Source: Azorinus chamasolen (taxonomy: Eukaryota > Mollusca > Bivalvia > Cardiida > Solecurtidae). From it: a stretch of DNA of 64,000 nt. Made by a program: the position numbers and the translations under genes. Location of the stretch: contig OY755252.1 in the NCBI GenBank assembly GCA_963576725.1, positions 42,053,552 through 42,117,551 of the forward strand, given 5' to 3'. Every line of letters starts with the position of its first letter. The stretch's first letter is position 1. The notes beneath the pieces are model-generated. The model was not told the origin of the DNA. It saw only the letters and a program-made list of their open reading frames with translations, and searched no databases. Below are positions 1 through 10,479 of this stretch, one piece after another.

Positions 1-145
1 AAAGCATTAAACCGTCGAAACAAAAGAACATAATACATGTATTGAAATTGATCTTGAAGATACTAAGTTGTCTGATGAGCAAAAGAAGACAGTTCATTCA
101 TTTTTAAACAAATGGTAGCATATAGTTTCTAAAGGACCTACTGAT

Positions 146-968
146 TTGGAAAATACCAACCTTGTAGAACATGAAATACATCTTTCTGATGAAAAACCTT
201 TTAAAGAGTCTCAACGTCATATTCCACCTGGATTACCGGTATGTGAAGAAGTCAGAGGACATCTAAATGACATGCTTGCATGTGGAGCTATACGAGTGTC
301 AAATAGTCCATATTCATCAAATGTTGTAATTGTAAGGAAGAAGGACGGCACCATCTGATGTTGCATTGCCTATAGAAAATTCAACCAAAGAACTATTAGA
401 GACGCTTACAACATTCCAACAGTCAAAAATACACTTCATCTACCAGCAGGATCAAATACTTCACAAAACTTGACTTACGTTCTGGATATTTGCAGGTTTC
501 TGTTAAAGAAGAGGATAAGGCCAAAACAGCTTTTTTGGTTGGACCATTAGGATTTTACGAAGCCAATCGTATGCCTTTTGGATTAACGAATGCCCCTGCG
601 ACTTTTCAGAGGTTAATGGAAAGGTGTATGGGAGAGCTCAGCCTTAAAGAATGCCTATCTACTTAGACGATATCATCATTTTCTCAAAAACCTTTGATAA
701 ACACATTGAACGTCTCAATTCTGTCTTTGATCGACTGGAAAAACATAATCTAAAATTGAAAGCATCAAAATGTGATTTTTTTTTAAACCGGAAGTTATTT
801 ATCTTGGACATTTTGTATCTGAAAACGGAATCGGAACAGACCCTGAAAAGTTGGAAGCCGTTAAACATTGGCCATTGCCAAAAACAACCAAAAATGTAAG
901 AAAGTTGTTAGGATTTACAGGATATTATAGAAGATTTATCAAGGGATATGCACAGTTAGTTAGACCAC
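146..968 (+). pseudogene. Ty3/Gypsy reverse transcriptase relic
   Basis: This is the reverse transcriptase part of a long terminal repeat retrotransposon pol gene, which would copy element RNA into DNA. Visible motifs in order are the RT entry region ending KKDGTI (to 355), LDLRSGY near 470-490, a [13 protein letters not shown] block near 570-610 and the catalytic YLDD at 660-671, followed by a LLGFTGYYRRFI thumb/connection block near 905-945. An in-frame TGA at 356-358 and frame changes near 450, 648 and 780 make it non-functional. The upstream end lies outside the window and no LTR is seen. The order RT, RNase H, integrase identifies Ty3/Gypsy rather than Copia. Confidence 0.93.
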
Positions 969-1029
969 TTAATGATATGTTAGTCGGCCACTCAACCAAA
1001 CAAAATAAAAATAAATCAAATAAGAAGGA

Positions 1030-1661
1030 GACACCATTCATTTGGGGACCAACCCAACAAGAAGCCTTTGATAACGTCATAGAAAAACTTATTCATCCTC
1101 AAATTCTAGCTTGCGCTAACTGTCAGTTGTCATTTAAAGTACGTAAGATGCATCAGGAACAGGACTGTTTTATACTAGCGCCAAGGTGGCAGTGATAGGG
1201 TGATTGCGTATGCTAGCAGACGTTTGAAGCAAGCAGAAAAGAATTATCCGGCACACAAACTCGAATTCTTAGCGTTAAAGTGGGCAGCCACCGAGGAATT
1301 TAACGACTACCTCTATGGATGTAAGTTCGAAGTTTGGACGGATAACAACCCTCTCACATATGTTCAAACAACAGCTAAATTGGATGCAACAGGTCATCGC
1401 TGGTTAGCAGCCTTAAGCAGCTATGATAATACCATTAAGTATAGAAGTGGTGTGAGCAATGCTGATGCTGACGGTCTTTCAAGACGGGAAAATCAAAATT
1501 CTGATGATGTTGAACATGAAAAGGAAAAAGAACAAATATTTGCCTGTGAGATACCTGAAATGGAAAATCAAACTTCGAGTGAACCTGAAACAAATACAAT
1601 ACAAGAAACAGTGATTAAAGCCCTTTTGCAGCTTCAGTGGAGCATCAACAATCTCCTTTAG
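1030..1661 (+). pseudogene. Ty3/Gypsy RNase H relic
   Basis: This is the RNase H domain directly after the RT relic and would degrade the RNA of RNA-DNA hybrids. It opens with a PFIWG block near 1034. The first catalytic Asp (DAS codons from 1147) is in a shifted frame, followed by stops near 1195. The rest reads cleanly from about 1200 and includes HKLEFLALKW, the catalytic TDNNPLTY (GAT at 1341-1343) and a DADGLSR block near 1463-1483 that leads into an acidic linker. It is broken by at least one frameshift and continues toward the integrase. Confidence 0.9.
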
Positions 1662-1959
1662 TATTCAGTACTACAGATCCACAATACTTACCTGATGCAG
1701 AATCAGTCGATGAAATTCCGGATGAAGTAAATTCAGAAGGAGGCTCTTACTTCAAAAGAGTGGAAAAAAGCTCAGACCAATGATGAGGTTATTTCAGAAG
1801 TGATTCATCACTTGAAAGCTGGGACTAGACCGATCGCTCAACGGGTCTCTTCCAAAAGTGATATACTGAAGTACCTCAGAGCTTGGGAACGCCTCGATTT
1901 GAAAGTGGGAGTAGTTTATCACCATGGGGAGTTGAATTGAGAGAACTACCTACAAATTG

Positions 1960-2428
1960 CACTTTCATCTAATCTCCGGGATGACATTTTCAGATCCTTG
2001 CATGATGATCTTGGTCATCAAGGAATAGATAGGACTACGTCCCTCTTCAAGCAACGTTTCTTCTGGCGAGGAATGGATACATGGATCCAGGAAAAAGTCA
2101 GAAACTGCATACACTTCATACGGCGGAAATCTCTTCCACCAATTTTTTCTTTGTGCAATATCGAATCTTCTGCTCCGATGGAAATACTTTGTTTGGATTT
2201 TCTTAATCTGGAGAGATTCGAAAGGTGACTTTGAGAACATATTAGTTGTAACAGACTACTTTACAAGATACGTGCAAGCCTACCCAACGAAGAACCAGTT
2301 GGCAAAGACAACAGCCAAAGATTTATTTGACAATGTTGTCACTCATTATGGATTTCCTTCCAGAATACATTCAGATCAGGGACCAAATTTTGAGTCCGAT
2401 CTAATGAAAGACCTTTGTAGTCTTGGCG
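1960..2428 (+). pseudogene. Ty3/Gypsy integrase relic, 3' truncated
   Basis: This is the N-terminal zinc-binding and partial catalytic region of a retrotransposon integrase. The zinc-finger histidines (HDDLGHQG, from 1998) are present, but the CxxC pair is damaged (CIHF). A stop near 2226 separates it from a core-domain piece holding the TDYFTRYVQAYPT and HSDQGPNF blocks with two of the three DDE acidic residues. The third (Glu) is lost because the sequence switches at about 2428 into the 165-bp tandem repeat. The junction suggests a rearrangement or an insertion of the repeat unit. Confidence 0.88.
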
Positions 2429-3444
2429 TCGTCCGTCGTCGGGCGTCAACAATTTGAACCTTTAAACAATTTTCTCCTCTGAATCTACAGCGTTCTCAGC
2501 TTTCATCTTTGGTACATAACATCAACTGTAGGTCCTCTACAAAAGTTATATAAATTATGCCCCTGGAGTCAAAATTGGCCCCGCCCCAGGGTTGCCTTGT
2601 TTTCTATAGAAACAATTAGTTAAACTTTGCAAATATTCTCTTCTGAAACTTGAAGGTTCTCAGCTTTCATATTTGGCACATAGCATCATGTTCAGGTCCT
2701 CTACAACAGTTACATAAATTATGCCCCTTGGGTCAAAATTGACCCCACCCGAGGGGTGGTTGGTTTTCAATAGAAATATATAGTGAAAACTTTGAAAATC
2801 TTCGCCTCTGAAACTGGATGGTTCTCGACTTTCATATTTGGCACATACAATGTAGTACCATGTTCAGGTCCTCTACAAAAGTTATATAAAGTATGTTCCT
2901 TTGGTCAAAATTGGCCCGCCCCATTCAATAGAAACATATTGTGAAAACTTTAAAAAGCTTTTCCACTGAAACTGGAAGGTTCAAAGCTTTCGTATTTTGC
3001 ACATAACATCATGTTCAGGTCCTCTACAAAAGTTATATAAATTATGCCCCTGAGGTCAAAATTGGCCCCGCCCCAGGGTGCCTTGTTTTCTATAGAAACA
3101 TATAGTGAAAACTTTGAATAATTATCTTCTCTGAAACTGGAAGGTTCTCAGCTTTCATATTTGGCACATAGCATCATGTTCAGGTCTTCTACAAAAGTTA
3201 TATAAATTATGCTCCTGGGGTCAAAATTGGCTCCGCCCCATGGGTGGTAGGTTTTCAATAGAAACATATTGTGAAAACTTATGCACAATGTTCAGGTCCT
3301 CTACAAAGGTTGTATAAATTATGCCCCTGTGGTCAAAATTGGCTCTGTCCCAGGGCCGGCTATTTTTCTATAGAAACATATAGTGAAAACTGAAAATCTT
3401 CTCTGATAGTCTGATGAGCGATTTCAGGGCCATTCTGGTCCTTT
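2429..3444 (+). repeat. ~165-bp tandem repeat array, 5' truncated, copy 1
   Basis: About six degenerate units lie end to end. Markers are TTCTCAGCTTTCAT at 2493, 2657, 2822, about 2980 and 3144, giving a spacing of 158-165 bp. Each unit contains AAAGTTATATAAATTATG and a GGCCCCGCCCC block. It ends with gatgagcgatttcagggcc then cttttgtt, the same end as the copies at 43775-44530 and 45925-47245. The left TAGCTCACC terminus is missing; only a GTCCGTCGTC remnant remains at the junction with the pol relic. Confidence 0.88.
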
Positions 3445-3498
3445 TGTTTAGTTTTCCGCTAAGTCCTCGACTTGATCATTGGATGCAGATAGTCATCG

Positions 3499-3744
3499 TT
3501 GAACCCTTTCCATCTTGGATATTTATGTAACAAATAATGACATCGTGAATATATATTACGTTAACTTTTGTAACGGTGTAAGCCTAGTGTAAATGTTTGG
3601 CCATAATAGAAACTGAAGAATTAGATGTCCATAATTCCAGCAGCAAACCTCGCTGATCCTGATCAGACGGCTCTACAGAAACCGTCTGAATTGAGTCTAC
3701 TCTGTTTGCATAGGTGCGAATAGGCGGTTACATGGAGCAAAGGG
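3499..3744 (+). mobile_element. hpB MITE, diverged
   Basis: It starts ttgaaccctttcc and ends catggagcaaaggg. The central hairpin core (tgatcagacggctc ... accgtctgaattgagtc) is recognisable but the arms have drifted. Both TTAA ends are eroded. Confidence 0.7.
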
Positions 3745-4248
3745 AAATGAAACGAATATTAATCCTAATCCCGTTGTTTAAAACTGGCCGCTCAAAATGT
3801 GGATCTGGTACAAATTTGGCAACTCCTTATTCGTTCAAACAATTGAGAAACTCATGATCGGGTGTCAAACAGCTTGTGTCCTGATCAGAAGCCGAATTTA
3901 ATTTGCAAATACGAGTCAGGTCGCGCAGTCAGATGATTAAAACATGCACCGAGTTCGTGTCGGCCAAAATGTATATTCAACAAAGATAGGTAACTCTTAA
4001 GCACCCTGTCAGCGAGTGTGTATAAGTTTGTTCCCTTTGAAGAAATGTTCGTTTGTGGTACAAGTGTTCGAACTTGGTCCTTAGAACCGAGCTGTCTGTA
4101 TGAAATGTGTTTTATTTACACATATACCCATCTACTGAAAAAAAAAAGATAGTGTTTGTGAACAACAGGAGATATCGCATGGAAAGAAACAGGAGAGTAG
4201 CTGAATCTGTATGTAATGTACGCACCGTGGCTATAGGGGTCTGGGGCA
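3745..4248. other. no recognised feature
   Basis: Non-repetitive AT-rich sequence between two MITE remnants. I found no long open frame, splice-site pair or palindrome that I can support. Confidence 0.5.
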
Positions 4249-4330
4249 TGAGCAAATGCTCTATTTATCACAATGGTTTCGAAAGGTGACTTTTATACAG
4301 GCATCAAAAGGCGTCAACTAAATGGGTTAA
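4249..4330 (+). mobile_element. hpA right half
   Basis: Only the right palindrome arm (agcaaatgctctatttatc onward) and right tail survive, ending in gggttaa. The left half is replaced by unrelated sequence. Confidence 0.75.
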
Positions 4331-4520
4331 AACTGATATGACAAGATAGAACGTTTATCAAAGTCTACCATCTAAGTCTTCCATGTGTGTTCCATTTTGG
4401 CCATAAAAATGTTTTCATAGTTCAGATTGATGTTACGCACGTGCGTAAGTGCGTACCGCTAGCTAAGCCCCTGGGCAAGGCAAGATAGACACACATACAA
4501 ATGGGTAGTATACTATACCA

Positions 4521-4744
4521 GCCCCTTCCCTAATGAATATTTACGTATAAAGTGATAATTTCATGAATATTCAACTAAAGTTTTAGAATGTGAAATGTTC
4601 AAGGAAGTTTTTGGTAGGGACAAAAACTGCAGTAGAACTATTAGATCTAGATAATTTTATAAGCGAACAGAACAGATCCTGGTCAAGAGGTTTTTACTCT
4701 GTCTCCAAGACGTTAAAAGGCGTTTGTATGAGGGAAAGGGTTAA
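4521..4744 (+). mobile_element. hpB MITE, apex deleted
   Basis: It begins cccttccctaatgaat and ends atgagggaaagggttaa. The hairpin tip is missing: gaacagatcctggtc is followed by the distal arm (ttttactctgtctc). Confidence 0.72.
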
Positions 4745-5093
4745 GACTTTATTTCATACAGAAACATTCATGGTACAAACATTCCCGAAATCATAACAGG
4801 TATCGTGTTGACACTGAAAATGCCCGATCGTAATTTCACAATGGTCTGTGCTAACTAGAACGTCAGCACGTGAAAACGTCGAAAGCAAATAGCAACGTAT
4901 TTTATTTTGGCCTGAGAAAGCGTTCTCAACTCGCTGACAATATTCAAACGTAAGTCTATATGATTATATTCGGGTCAGGAAAAATAAAAAAGCATTGTGT
5001 ATCTGCATATGAATGTCACATGTATAGATAAAGAAAAATGCAATAAAATGCTGCCAACAGCGACCAAGCAATATAAGCCTATGCATGAGGGCT
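4745..5093. other. no recognised feature
   Basis: Mixed AT-rich sequence without recognisable repeat ends, motif or coding signal. Confidence 0.45.
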
Positions 5094-5215
5094 TAAGGTA
5101 GGTGGTAGCTTAACGCAGGACGAAAGTTATTCAGAAAACTATTCTTAGGGGGGTTTTGCATTATTTTTAGTCCTGCATTGAGCAACTACCTGCTCTTATA
5201 TAGACTGATTTTACT
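5094..5215. mobile_element. hpE MITE, left end lost
   Basis: The internal palindrome (aggtaggtggtagctta ... gagcaactacctgctct) and the right terminus ttttactg followed by TA are present. The left CAGTAAA end is absent. Confidence 0.65.
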
Positions 5216-5303
5216 GTAAATCATTGTCTATAGATCATTCTTATTGCAAATCCAACTGTGCTTCGTCGATATGAATATTATAGGAACTATTTTCAGAACA
5301 ATA

Positions 5304-5530
5304 TTAACCCTTCCCTTATACAAACGCCTCTTCGTGCCTATGCAAACACAGTAGACCCAGATCAGACGGCTCCTATTGGAGCCGTGTGATCTGGGTTTAT
5401 TCTGTTTGCTGACTCTATAGTTTCTACCAACACCAAACATTCACGTGTTCACATACAATTGTAAAAATTAGCTACTGAATATTCATGATACCGTTAATTC
5501 TTACAAGACTATTAAACAGGCAATAGGGAT
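5304..5530 (-). mobile_element. hpB MITE
   Basis: Starts ttaacccttcccttata. The core gatcagacggctcctattggagccgtgtgatc is nearly intact as a hairpin. The right end near 5520-5530 (attaaacagg) is eroded. Confidence 0.75.
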
Positions 5531-5591
5531 AGACGGACTATTTCTTTCATTCTATCGATACACAACTACAGTCTAATTTACTCGCCACCGA

Positions 5592-5953
5592 CAGGTGCGG
5601 ATTCACGATTTCAGATAAGGGGGGGGGGGGGGGCATAGAAGTTTTTGGAGGGGTGGGGGCGTAGATTGTTTGATGACATAAATAAATAGTGTGTTTGTAA
5701 TACATGTTGAAAAAGAGCTGTGTTAAAGGCAGGTGGCTGCTTAAAGCAAGGTGAAAGTATGGGAGCGTTCTGTTTTCTGGTTTACTTTCACCTTGCTTTG
5801 AGCAGCCACCTGCTCTAAATACCAACTAATTAACACAATTTAGTGGTCGTTATAGAGAGGTTTTACTGTGTTTATATCTAAAATATTACTAAAAATTGTT
5901 TGGCAATTTTAGTGGGGGCGTACGCCGGCTCCGCCCCTCTAAATCCGCGCCTG
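5592..5953. mobile_element. G-rich terminal-inverted-repeat element, copy 1
   Basis: It runs from caggtgcggatt to aaatccgcgcctg, an imperfect inverted terminal repeat. A run of about 16 G follows near 5619. A shared segment tttgatgacataaataaat lies near 5669, and an hpE-type hairpin (aggcaggtggctgctta ... gcagccacctgctct) and right hpE end lie at about 5705-5869. A 23-27-bp imperfect direct repeat (5565-5591 and 5954-5976, both ending ctcgccaccgac) abuts both ends, like a long target duplication. A second copy is at 20873-21361. Confidence 0.75.
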
Positions 5954-6099
5954 ACTATAGTCTACTCGCCACCGACTATGTTGGAATGTGGGTTGGTGGT
6001 ACGAGAGCCTTGATGACCACCACATATCCATCTCCGTTGGCGGCAGGCCCGTGTGTGTAAACTGTTTTGCTGACGACATTGACTGGGTGGTGAGGTCTA

Positions 6100-6222
6100 C
6101 GTACATAAGGAAACCTTGCAACAGGTCGGTGGTTTTACCGTGGATGTTCTCCAGTGTACGAAACAATGCAATGTGTTCTATACACGGAACAATGTCTGGG
6201 GTCTTCCTCCACCACCTTTAAT
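6100..6222 (+). mobile_element. SINE body remnant
   Basis: The blocks ggtcggtggttttacc, aatgcaatgtgt and ggggtcttcctccacc match, in order, a SINE-like body I recall from molluscan genomes. The head is missing or degenerate. It sits inside the LINE relic. Confidence 0.5.
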
Positions 6223-6246
6223 GGGCTTAAAGTCATGAATGAAATA

Positions 6247-6450
6247 CAGTAAACCCCCTCTAAACCGAAATTTTAGTAGAGAAGAATTTAGATACCTTCA
6301 TGCAGGTTGCTGCTTTAATGCAGGGTAAAAGTCATGCAACAAGCTCCCAGAGGAGCTTTCTGCATGACTTTCGTCCTAAATTAAGATGCCACCTGTCTCA
6401 TAGGTCGACATTTATACTTAATTGAACGTCCGGTTTAGAGGGTTTTACTG
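6247..6450. mobile_element. hpE MITE, complete
   Basis: A 204-bp element with ends cagtaaaccccctctaaac and gtttagagggttttactg, flanked by TA on both sides (6245-6246, 6451-6452). This is the TIR and target pattern of Tc1/mariner. The interior holds a hairpin with tip aagctcccagaggagctt. It interrupts the LINE relic. Confidence 0.88.
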
Positions 6451-6944
6451 TACTGTTCAAGCGAATTAAACCCCAAAGGAACGAGCAAATTGCCACAACA
6501 TCCAGGGTTTATGCCATGGAGGTCGGCACAACCAAGGCAAAGGTATCAGTACCAACAGTACCATGAATACTGAATAATTTGGGGGAGGTGTCCTTAAAAA
6601 TTGGGTGGGTGGGTGGGGCCCAAGTGGGGCCCAACTGAGCAAAGATGGCTCTCGCGGGAAAAGAAATACGTATCCGAAATGACTCGGCCACAACGGCCAT
6701 GTCACGACTCAACCACAGGGGTCTGGACCGCTTCAAGGGGGTCTATATGTAGGCCTACATGAAGCGGCCCAGACGCCTGTGGACTCAACAGCCTTTAGAT
6801 GATCAAATTATGTTCGTCTCCATCCTCTTGTATGGGTGCCAGACTTGTGGGACACTACTTGTTATGTTAGAGAGACAACCCCAAACATTCGAGATAAAAC
6901 GTATCATTATTCATTTACTCCATGTACTGGTACCCGTCTTTATA

Positions 6945-7039
6945 TGATGCCTTTTTCAAACAGAGTAGATCCCGTAGGAGCCGTCTGATGAGGGTTTGCT
7001 CTGTTTGTTCATGAAATAATATGGATTTGATTATATACG
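6945..7039 (-). mobile_element. hpB MITE fragment
   Basis: A hairpin core remnant (aaacagagtagatccc ... gtaggagccgtctgatgag ... ctgtttg) followed by gaaataatatggatttg. The left end is lost. Confidence 0.6.
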
Positions 7040-7273
7040 GTTTCCTCCATGACTATTCATAAGATATAATGACGTCATGGAGGTTAATTATATTAATTGG
7101 CTATAATAGCACATGGACACATGAGTTTTTGGCCATGGTAGCACTGTACAATCATATCTTTATTACCGGTATACCATATAAGCAAACAGAGCAGACCCTG
7201 TTCAGTGTTTGATCTGGGTATACTCTGTTTGCAAAAGGCGTAGAAAGGCGTATAAATTTATGGAGTAAAGGGT
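7040..7273 (+). mobile_element. hpB MITE
   Basis: Starts tttcctccatgactattcat and ends tggagtaaagggt. The distal arms are intact (gcaaacagagcagaccctg ... gggtatactctgtttgc) but the tip is deleted. Confidence 0.72.
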
Positions 7274-7389
7274 ATAATATTTATGATGTCATTACTTCTT
7301 ACATCGTCCAAATAATTAATTTTTCGGCTTTAGATCCAGCCTTCAAAAGAGAGGATGTGCGTGCGGGTTTCATACATGTGACAGGGAAA

Positions 7390-7482
7390 CCAGAGACATA
7401 TACATACATATATGTGTGTATATATGTCTCTGGGATTCACATCAATGTAATATAATAAGTTATTATATTACATTGATGTGAA
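7390..7482. repeat. two adjacent perfect or near-perfect palindromes
   Basis: The first (7390-7432) has arms ccagagacatata / tatatgtctctgg around an AT-rich loop. The second (7436-7482) is a palindrome with 22-nt arms starting ttcacatcaatgtaat. They are probably a small fold-back insertion; no family assignment. Confidence 0.7.
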
Positions 7483-7765
7483 GGAAAAAAATCAGATTTT
7501 TTTCAGTTTACTTTTAAATGTTGTGTTATGGTATTTTGACTATGTTTTGACATTTTTTTAGATTACTTTTTACTAATATATTTCTGTGAGGTTGCAGAGG
7601 GGGTAGTAGATCGGCAGGTATGGGGGTAGTCTAATTAATGAGCTTTAAGACAGCATGTTAATTTTATGATGTTTGCCGTCTGCTGGGATATCGTTAAACC
7701 CGAAAGTAGCTCGATATCACCATTTAGAGTATACAAATGTGAACTAGGTAGGGTGTACACAGGCG

Positions 7766-7968
7766 TTCGGCTCATGAAATATGTCTAAAATAATTTAAAA
7801 TGCCTCATAATTGACGTTTTGTAACAGTTGGAACCGAAAAAATAAAGTTTGGGCGTTTTGAGACAAAGCTGAAATTTCGCTCAAAACGCCCCAAACTTTA
7901 TTTTTCGGCTCCAAATGTTACAAAACTTCAATTTAGGGACATTCTAACTTATTTTAGACATAGTTGAT
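7766..7968. mobile_element. fold-back element with ~90-nt arms
   Basis: Left-arm blocks cgttttgtaacagttgga and ataaagtttgggcgttttga are mirrored on the right as ctcaaaacgccccaaactt and aatgttacaaaacttcaat, separated by a loop of about 15 nt. The outer parts (atgtctaaaataa / ttattttagacat) also pair. No short target duplication was found. Confidence 0.75.
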
Positions 7969-8290
7969 GAACACTTATATAGCTGTGGCCAAACTTTCCC
8001 GTACGTGTTCATGTGCAATCATAATAATAATAATAATATGTATGACATCATTATTTCCAGGGGTTTTTCACCTTCTATAACAGAGGCATGTAAAAGCCCC
8101 CTTCCCAATTGAAAATTTCTTTAAAAAAGACATGCAGTTTTCCCAAAAATCCAAACTTACACCAGCTTTTTTGTCCCAAATCAGCAATTTAGCGATAATT
8201 CTTCACAAAATCAGGAGGTTAAACCCCCTTCCCAATTAAGAGAGAAAAGGCCCTGCTTTCTTACATAAATATTCACAGAGTAAGGATTAT
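7969..8290 (-). mobile_element. hpB MITE tail, interrupted
   Basis: The hpB tail reads gtgttcatgtgc ... atgacatcattatttc and then, after the 8058-8255 insert, resumes as tttcttacataaatattcac and ends near agtaagga. The hairpin half is missing. Confidence 0.6.
8058..8255. mobile_element. CAGGG-ended MITE, copy 1
   Basis: A 198-bp element running from caggggtttttc to gaaaaggccctg. It shares long stretches with the copy at 10521-10718 (ttcccaattgaaaatttct, cagttttcccaaaaatcca). It lies inside an hpB tail. The ends are hAT-like, but the apparent target duplication is only 4-5 bp. Confidence 0.72.
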
Positions 8291-8971
8291 TTACATTGGT
8301 TCTTACAAATTCTCTCTCTTTGAAGAAGAGATACCAATTGCGATTTTTCTTCTCTTAGCACATAAATTTATGTGAACTGGGCGCCGTGTTGGAAAAATAT
8401 CATAATTATATTATATTTTACGAAATTTTATGTATAATAGTTTATGAATTATATTATTTTATAGATATCGTATAAACGATATATGGTTTGATATAAAATA
8501 TGACACGAGAATGGATTTTAAACGAGAGGGTCCAATAATTATGTCCACGCCAGTAGGCTACTTGTGAGCACAGACGTACTTAACTTGAATATTTAAGGAA
8601 ACTATCCAGTACAAGTAAAGTTTATGAGTATGTTCACGTATCTCGTACGAAGAAGAAGAAAAGAAGAAGAAGAATTGAGTTTGACCCATCAAGGAAACTC
8701 TGAACCAATCCATTAATTGTTAGTTAATAGTTACAAGGTAACCCTTAAAACAGCGAAACCGGAAGTTGCAATGACTCATAAGTTGTTGCCCAGCGTTGCG
8801 CATATGCAAAGTAATGCAAAATGGCGCCTGCATGAATGATGTGAAGTATTGCATATCAATATTGTGAATAAAATTGTCTTCCACGGGTTTTAAATACTTA
8901 TACAGGTTACCAGACAGATAACCATCGTTTGACATTTTGTGGAAGGTGTTAGATTTGGATTAAAGTCCGAA
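8291..8971 (+). promoter_or_regulatory. putative promoter and 5' leader of the kinesin gene
   Basis: Mostly non-repetitive sequence upstream of the kinesin ATG. An ETS-like ACCGGAAGT is at 8759-8767, a GCGCATATGCAAAG block near 8797-8810 and an AAAATGGCGCC (YY1-like) block near 8818. An AGA-rich tract lies at 8648-8674. No TATA box is placed convincingly. A TGA in frame with the kinesin ATG at 8930-8932, with no ATG in between, marks the leader. The transcription start is not determined. Confidence 0.45.
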
Positions 8972-9026
8972 ATGGCGACGGATAAAGTACAAGTGGCTGT
9001 CAGAGTTCGACCCGTCAATCGAAGAG
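8972..9026 (+). CDS. kinesin-3 family motor protein, exon 1 (N-terminus)
   Basis: This is the first coding exon of a plus-end-directed microtubule motor. It encodes MATDKVQVAVRVRPVNRR, the first strand of the kinesin motor domain with the conserved VAVRVRP-NRR signature. The ATG has G at -3 and G at +4, and an in-frame stop lies at 8930. It ends CGAAGAG followed by GTGCGT, a donor that leaves one base of a codon (phase 1). The short lead before VAVRVRP is typical of KIF13/Khc-73 and KIF16B; I cannot separate these from two exons. Intron 1 (9027-13429) is filled with hairpin MITEs and tandem repeats. Confidence 0.85.
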
Positions 9027-9236
9027 GTGCGTGATATTTATGTATTTTCTTCCTCAAAATAAACTTCTTATTTATTGAAAGAGAACTAATGAAGTATTTT
9101 AGGAAATAATTCGAGATAATTATGTTTTCAACTGTGTTCGAAGTAAGAGTTGACATTTCTGCGTCTTTGAGCAAAAAATACTTAAAGTGCTGGTAATATG
9201 GAAAAGGGAGATAATTCATGAATTCCTGTCATGACA

Positions 9237-9266
9237 CTGAGAGAGAGAAGAGAGATAGAGAGAAAT
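9237..9266 (+). repeat. GA-rich microsatellite
   Basis: An imperfect GAGA tract in kinesin intron 1. Confidence 0.7.
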
Positions 9267-9404
9267 AAAAATTTAATAACCTCCGTCTGTTGAAGCGGAC
9301 ATGTAATTGTATGCTTAACGTCTGAGTTATTTTCACTTTGAACACATTACAGATGGACGAATAATACTGTATATGTAGTAAAATTTATTAAATACTCATT
9401 GATA

Positions 9405-9605
9405 TTATTTTCCTCATAGAATATGTCTGTTTACACATTTGTGAACAGAAATGACCCACATCAGAGAGCTCCTGTATATATGAAATATATGTGTATAGAA
9501 GTAGACTCTATAGTTCTACCATGGCCAATAGTTCTCTTACACAAGTATAGTTGTCCTTATAAAAAATCTGTAAATGAATATTAATGAAGTGAAATGATCT
9601 TTCAA
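9405..9605 (-). mobile_element. hpB MITE, strongly degenerate
   Basis: Recognisable blocks are ttttcctcatagaatatg, cagagagctcctg, agtagactctatagttct and gccaatagttctcttac. The ends are not preserved. Confidence 0.5.
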
Positions 9606-9849
9606 ATTAATTTTTATTAATTGTTTGCATATTCGAATAAAATAATGTCTTTGCTTACAGAATAGCTTTTTATCTGATCGAAATTGGTGCATTTCTTGCA
9701 GAACGAAGTGTTTAAAGTAGAGGAGTGGGTAATTTGGATCTTTTGAAGTTAGATCCCTTCTTTCTATATATACATATACTGACTCAAACGTGTCTTACCC
9801 CTGTGGTTTAATCCTGCACCACCTCATGAGCACATATAAATAATTCATA

Positions 9850-9990
9850 ATAGTTTGATCTGGGTCTACTCTTTTTGCAAAGGCATCCTTCATTTAAATG
9901 CCTTTTCACATGTCTGCAAACAGAGTAGACTCAGATCAGATAGCTCCTATAGGAGCCATCTGATCAGGGTCTGCTCGGTTTGCTAATTGA
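9850..9990. mobile_element. two overlapping hpB fragments
   Basis: A right-end remnant (tttgatctgggtctactc, 9855-9890) is followed by a nearly intact hairpin (9909-9980) with core agatcagatagctcctatag and its mirror. Confidence 0.6.
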
Positions 9991-10009
9991 GAAATGACGA
10001 TTTTAGTAT

Positions 10010-10160
10010 TTATGTAAGCTACTTTATCTGTAGCTCTGTTAATAAAGAGCAATTTTTAAGTAATTAATAAAGCTCCAATCTATAGGAGCTTTCTGAATTA
10101 CTTTTGACCTGCATTAAGCTACCACCTGTCTTTTAGGCCCATAATTATACCTCCTTTAGA
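10010..10160. mobile_element. hpD and hpE remnants
   Basis: An hpD end (tttatctgtagctctg, near 10022-10038) abuts an hpE hairpin: tip agctccaatctataggagct and right part gacctgcattaagctacca. The CAGTAAA ends are missing. Confidence 0.5.
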
Positions 10161-10166
10161 TGTCTT

Positions 10167-10395
10167 TTAACCCATTCCCACTTATGCTATTTTTAGACCT
10201 TACCTCTTTGAAAAAGTCTACCCAAGAGGAGCATTTACTAGAGAAAAGAAAATATTTAGAATCGTGTAGTATTGAAACCAATCTGGTAAATAGAGCATTT
10301 GCTCCATAGGAGCAAATGCTCTATTTACCAGATTGGTTTCAAAAAGTAACTTTTACAGAGGCGTCAAAAGGCGTCAATATGCGGGAATGGGTTAA
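10167..10395 (+). mobile_element. hpA MITE, complete, palindrome variant
   Basis: A TTAA-to-TTAA element of 229 bp. The palindrome differs from the hpA consensus at three arm positions (accaatctggtaaatag instead of accattgtgataaatag), and all three changes are mirrored exactly on the opposite arm. The tip is gctccataggagc. Confidence 0.9.
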
Positions 10396-10479
10396 GACAG
10401 GCTCTACTGTTTACAGATATCCAGTCTCCACTCACCACCAGTTTTTAAAGCTGAATAAATCTATTAAATCATTTTGATA

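Larger units (their letters stand above)
5990..6950 (+). pseudogene. non-LTR retrotransposon reverse transcriptase relic
   Basis: Pieces of a LINE-type reverse transcriptase are scattered on the + strand. The catalytic palm motif reads as GGRPVCVNCFADDID near 6030-6085. A YAMEVGTTKAK block lies near 6510-6542, KDGS near 6645, IRIRNDSATTAMSRLN near 6670-6715 and a SILLYGCQTC block near 6820-6850. The pieces follow family order but change frame. They are separated by a SINE body (6100-6222) and an hpE MITE (6247-6450). It is not functional. The family resembles RTE- or CR1-like clades; I cannot choose between them. Confidence 0.72.

Noticed and set aside
1965..2240. 91-codon minus-strand frame over the integrase relic
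   Set aside because: Shadow of the + strand integrase, which carries the family motifs.
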